The notes below the pieces were generated by a model. The model ran no database searches. It saw only the letters and a program-made list of their open reading frames with translations, and was not told the DNA's origin. This document shows positions 61,120 to 64,000 of a stretch of 64,000 bases of DNA, piece by piece. A program made the translations under genes and the position numbers. The stretch is taken from positions 72,624,647 through 72,688,646 of the forward strand of contig NC_051069.1 in NCBI RefSeq assembly GCF_004664715.2, given 5' to 3'. The stretch is from Peromyscus leucopus. Lineage: Eukaryota; Chordata; Mammalia; Rodentia; Cricetidae. The stretch's first letter is position 1. Each line of letters opens with the position of its first letter.

Positions 61120-62309
61120 CTTTGCTAACCCACCCGTGAGTATAAATGCTGACTCTGTCTCAGACATTGCTCGCTGGTGTATTTAATTTTCTTTCGTTTG
61201 TCCTGCTTTTGGACTCAGCCATTACTTTTGTGTCTTCTTTTTACTTGCGGGCCATAAATTTGTCACAAAGCTGGCTGTCAGATGAAATGTGTGCAGTATT
61301 AGTGGTGACTCACTATATGGCCATGCACTAAGAAGTCCCGATTTTTTTCTTACTTTACCACTGGAACTTTGATTCCTTATCTTTTTTTTTCCCTCCCACT
61401 GACAGCTATAAGTTTGAAATATGTTATGTTAGTCTAAGACCAATTAGGAGATAAGAATCACACAGTGGTTTAAACAAGGGAGGTGAATATAAGGAATTGC
61501 TGAACTCAGAGGGGGGAAAAAATAGCCTGTCAGATATAAGAACCACCCCCACCCCACCCTGGGGCTGGTGGAGAATATCCAAGAAGGGAAAATGTGAAGG
61601 GAGGCTGTCCTTCAGGCGTCTTTGGAGGAGGTCCAGTTGCAGTCCCTGGATGGCAGGAAGTTTGCTGGGCAAACAGGAAGCAACCCGTGGAGTACAGGCT
61701 AGGGCCTGCTAAGTAAGAGGGCAGCCATGCTTCTAGAAGGAGCAGGTGACTGTGTCAAAAGGAGCCTGGCACAAGTTGTGTCCATGCCAAAGGGGTCGTC
61801 ACAGGGCAGGGCAGCGGCACAAGGTCGCTAAGAGATCACGGCAGGAGAGCCTTTTCTCCCCAGTGTCCCTCCAAGGTCCTCTACTGGGGAGGCGAGCGTC
61901 TTAACCCTTCAAGAGACGGTGCTTAATGGAATTCTCTCTGTTACCACACAGCAGCCATTGAAAAGTGAATTTGGAGCGAAAATAAAATTCATTGGTGACT
62001 AAGACATGTCATAAAGGGGTTCTGTAAAAGGAATCTCTTAGTGTCATCTGGAGTCAGTCATGTTTGCTAAGAGCTTGCCAGTATTTTGTAAAACCTGGGT
62101 AATTTAAATAAAAATGTCTTACTGGAAATACATATGCCTTGCTGGCTGACCTCACTGGAGAGCTAGTGACTACTCATCAATTAACTAAGCTGAGGAATGG
62201 CTTGTCACAAATACAAGTGTATCTCGAAAAGATGCAGAGTTCAGGCTTGATCCTTATTTTGATTGTGTACCTGGTTTCATCAAGCGGTTGAAATTTATTT
62301 TCAACCTGT

Positions 62310-62415
62310 GAGCGCTTACATACACATGATCCCGGAAGTTGGGAGGCTGAGGCAGGAAGATTGAAAGTTCAAGGTCAGGTTGGGCTACATAACAAAATTC
62401 AACCTATTTTAAGTA
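62310..62415 (+). repeat. B1-like SINE, diverged
   Basis: It shows gggaggctgaggcaggaaga and caaggtcaggttgggctaca. Confidence 0.6.
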
Positions 62416-62740
62416 GGAAGAAGGAAATACTATGGTGCTGAAGTATGTATACAAAACTTAGAATTTTCTCATGTAATCAGATACTCATGATAAACACTAA
62501 CTTGCTTTTAGAGCATTGGCCTTAGCCCAGTCCCTGAATTCCTAAACAGTAAATGTGAAGAACCCAATCATTCTGTCTAAAGGACCTGGCTATTAGAACA
62601 TGTGTGTGGGCATACTTATGTGTTCTCATTGGCCTCTTCCCCATGTATTCCTGCAGAAAAAAAAAAAAAATCATACCTGAAGTGAAAGGCCAAGTGTGTC
62701 TCATGAGGGAGTGGCAGGTGCCAGCTCCTATGATGGCATG

Positions 62741-62742
<2 letters not shown>

Positions 62743-62793
<51 letters not shown>
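62743..62793. repeat. (CT)n microsatellite
   Basis: Pure CT dinucleotides at the tail side of an antisense B1. Confidence 0.98.
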
Positions 62794-62794
<1 letters not shown>

Positions 62795-62938
62795 ATTCGA
62801 GACAGGGTTTCTCTGTGTAGTTTTGGTGCCTGTCCTGGATCTCGCTCTGTAGACCAGGCTGGCCTCGAACTCACAGAGATCCACCTGGTTCTGCCTCCCA
62901 AGTGCTGAGATTAAAGGCGTGTGCCACCACCCAGCTCA
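62794..62938 (-). repeat. B1 SINE with (CT)n in place of its tail
   Basis: Complement of a full-length B1 (cgagacagggtttctctgtg through aggcgtgtgccaccaccca). Its A-tail has apparently expanded into the (CT)n tract 62743-62793. It shares the cricetid-like ggtgcctgtcctggatctcg block with 10352. Confidence 0.92.
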
Positions 62939-64000
62939 CCCTGACTCTCAGTTCAAGGCATCCAGTGAGTCGGTGGGTGGATAGATGTTTAGATCAGTGG
63001 CCCTGCCACAGACCCTCTTTTATTAACTACAAGGAAGTGTCAAGTCAAAGAAAAATCATTCTAATGGCAATGTCATTGGCTTCAAGTGATGCCTGGTCCA
63101 GGATTGTTATTCCTGACCAATGCTGCTCTCACCTCCATACTTGAACCTCAGTGTGTGCCTGGTTTATGTTTTGGTTTTCTCATGAATACCTTGAGGGTTT
63201 GTGTGCCGTCAAGACACACTAACCAAGTCAAAAGCAGTAGCAATAGCAATCTGCTAATTGCTCTTCAGATCGCCAGTGCTGTTCTGTACCTTGATAGGCA
63301 CATGAAAGGCACTCCCAGCGTGGCTTGTCACAGTGTTCTCACTCTTGCCCAGGCCCATCTTCCTTGGAAAGGTGCTGTAGGGGAGTTGGTCACTGGGTTC
63401 TCTGCACCTGTGGGCTCTGTAGTGTGGATTATGTGGGCGTCCACACGGCAGTGCTTAGCACTGCTCTTGGTTCTGGAAACTGACTACCTTCATCTGAAAG
63501 CCCAGAATTTGTCAGACATTAACTGCAGTGTCAGCCGTATAGGGAGATACGGGACTTTTAGCAAAGCGTTATTTAACTGAAGAGCCTGATTTTTTTTTCA
63601 ATGGCTGAGAAAGGTTTGCTGTCTCTGCTACACTGTACAAATAGATTGGAACCTGATACCTCTCTATACTATCTGCTTTTTCAGCATGATCAATTCATTT
63701 AGTTTCATGCATATTTTGTAACCTGTAACTAGCCAGTCAGTTTTGACACTAATGACCTCTGCGTGGTTGCTCTGTTTCAGGAGAAACAAAAGCACAAACA
63801 AACAGCAACAACAAAACCTCTGGCCTTCCTGGGTTTCTTACTAGCCTCAGCTCTAAAGTCAGAAATCAATATAAATTGCTAGTAGAAGCTGGACAGAGAC
63901 CTGGCAGTTTAGCAGTTACTAGATGTAGCCCTTAATATATGAGCTGACTGCTGTTCAGTGTTTTTCTTAGGTAGAACAAGTGGGTGGGTGGGTGGTAAAA

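Larger units (their letters stand above)
58660..64000. other. downstream flank of Sh3bgrl2
   Basis: Intergenic-looking sequence with the listed SINEs, two CT microsatellites and the 61076 inverted repeat. No exon with splice signals and no conserved protein segment was seen, including in the 164-codon frame at 63086-63580. Confidence 0.65.

Noticed and set aside
63086..63580. 164-codon plus-strand frame near the window end
   Set aside because: No domain, signal peptide pattern or splice evidence that I can support.

Overview
The window is mammalian nuclear DNA from a rodent, most likely a cricetid (hamster, vole or deer-mouse lineage). It contains rodent-specific SINEs (B1, ID and B4-type), rodent URR1 DNA transposons, many long (CA)n/(GT)n tracts and rodent-type LTRs. 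The form of the B1 copies at 10352 and 62794 points to cricetids rather than mouse or rat; this rests on remembered consensus sequences. There is no bacterial or viral gene layout, no CRISPR array and no tRNA or rRNA gene that I could see.

The only protein-coding gene I can support is Sh3bgrl2 on the + strand, encoding the SH3-domain-binding glutamic-acid-rich-like protein 2, a small thioredoxin-fold protein. Exon 2 is 34337-34522, exon 3 is 49636-49716, and the last exon starts at 53763 with the final three sense codons, the stop at 53772-53774 and the 3' UTR. All three exons join in phase 0 with canonical GT/AG sites and no frameshift. Exon 1, which carries the start codon and promoter, is not here and must lie upstream. 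Bases 1-34336 are therefore intron 1, 34523-49635 intron 2 and 49717-53762 intron 3. Bases after 53775 are 3' UTR and then intergenic, with the end of the transcript unresolved.

The rest is a well-preserved record of transposition. One LTR family occurs five times as six LTRs: a fragment at 1-290, a partial element at 7316-9530, a solo LTR at 16124-16495 with a perfect 6-bp target duplication, a complete LTR-PBS-internal-PPT-LTR element at 22759-25740, and a solo LTR at 49863-50212 just behind exon 3. A second LTR type (21079-21703) is inserted inside an old LINE-1, and a third (5661-6170) inside a B4-type SINE. Other elements are a dead mariner transposase relic (35900-36750, - strand), a 5'-truncated Snrpg processed pseudogene (30974-31290), two URR1 elements, MaLR LTRs and several antisense LINE-1 3' ends.

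Four tandem-repeat loci stand out: a 16-bp minisatellite at 45250, a 26-bp repeat at 40853, a roughly 24-bp CpG-containing repeat at 47256, and a B4 SINE with a duplicated half at 52094. The most unexplained structure is a perfect 18-bp inverted repeat with an 8-base loop at 61076-61119. I see no previously undescribed multi-gene system. The items most worth a check are the inverted repeat, the mariner relic, the complete non-autonomous LTR element and the duplicated splice-donor segment behind Sh3bgrl2 exon 3.
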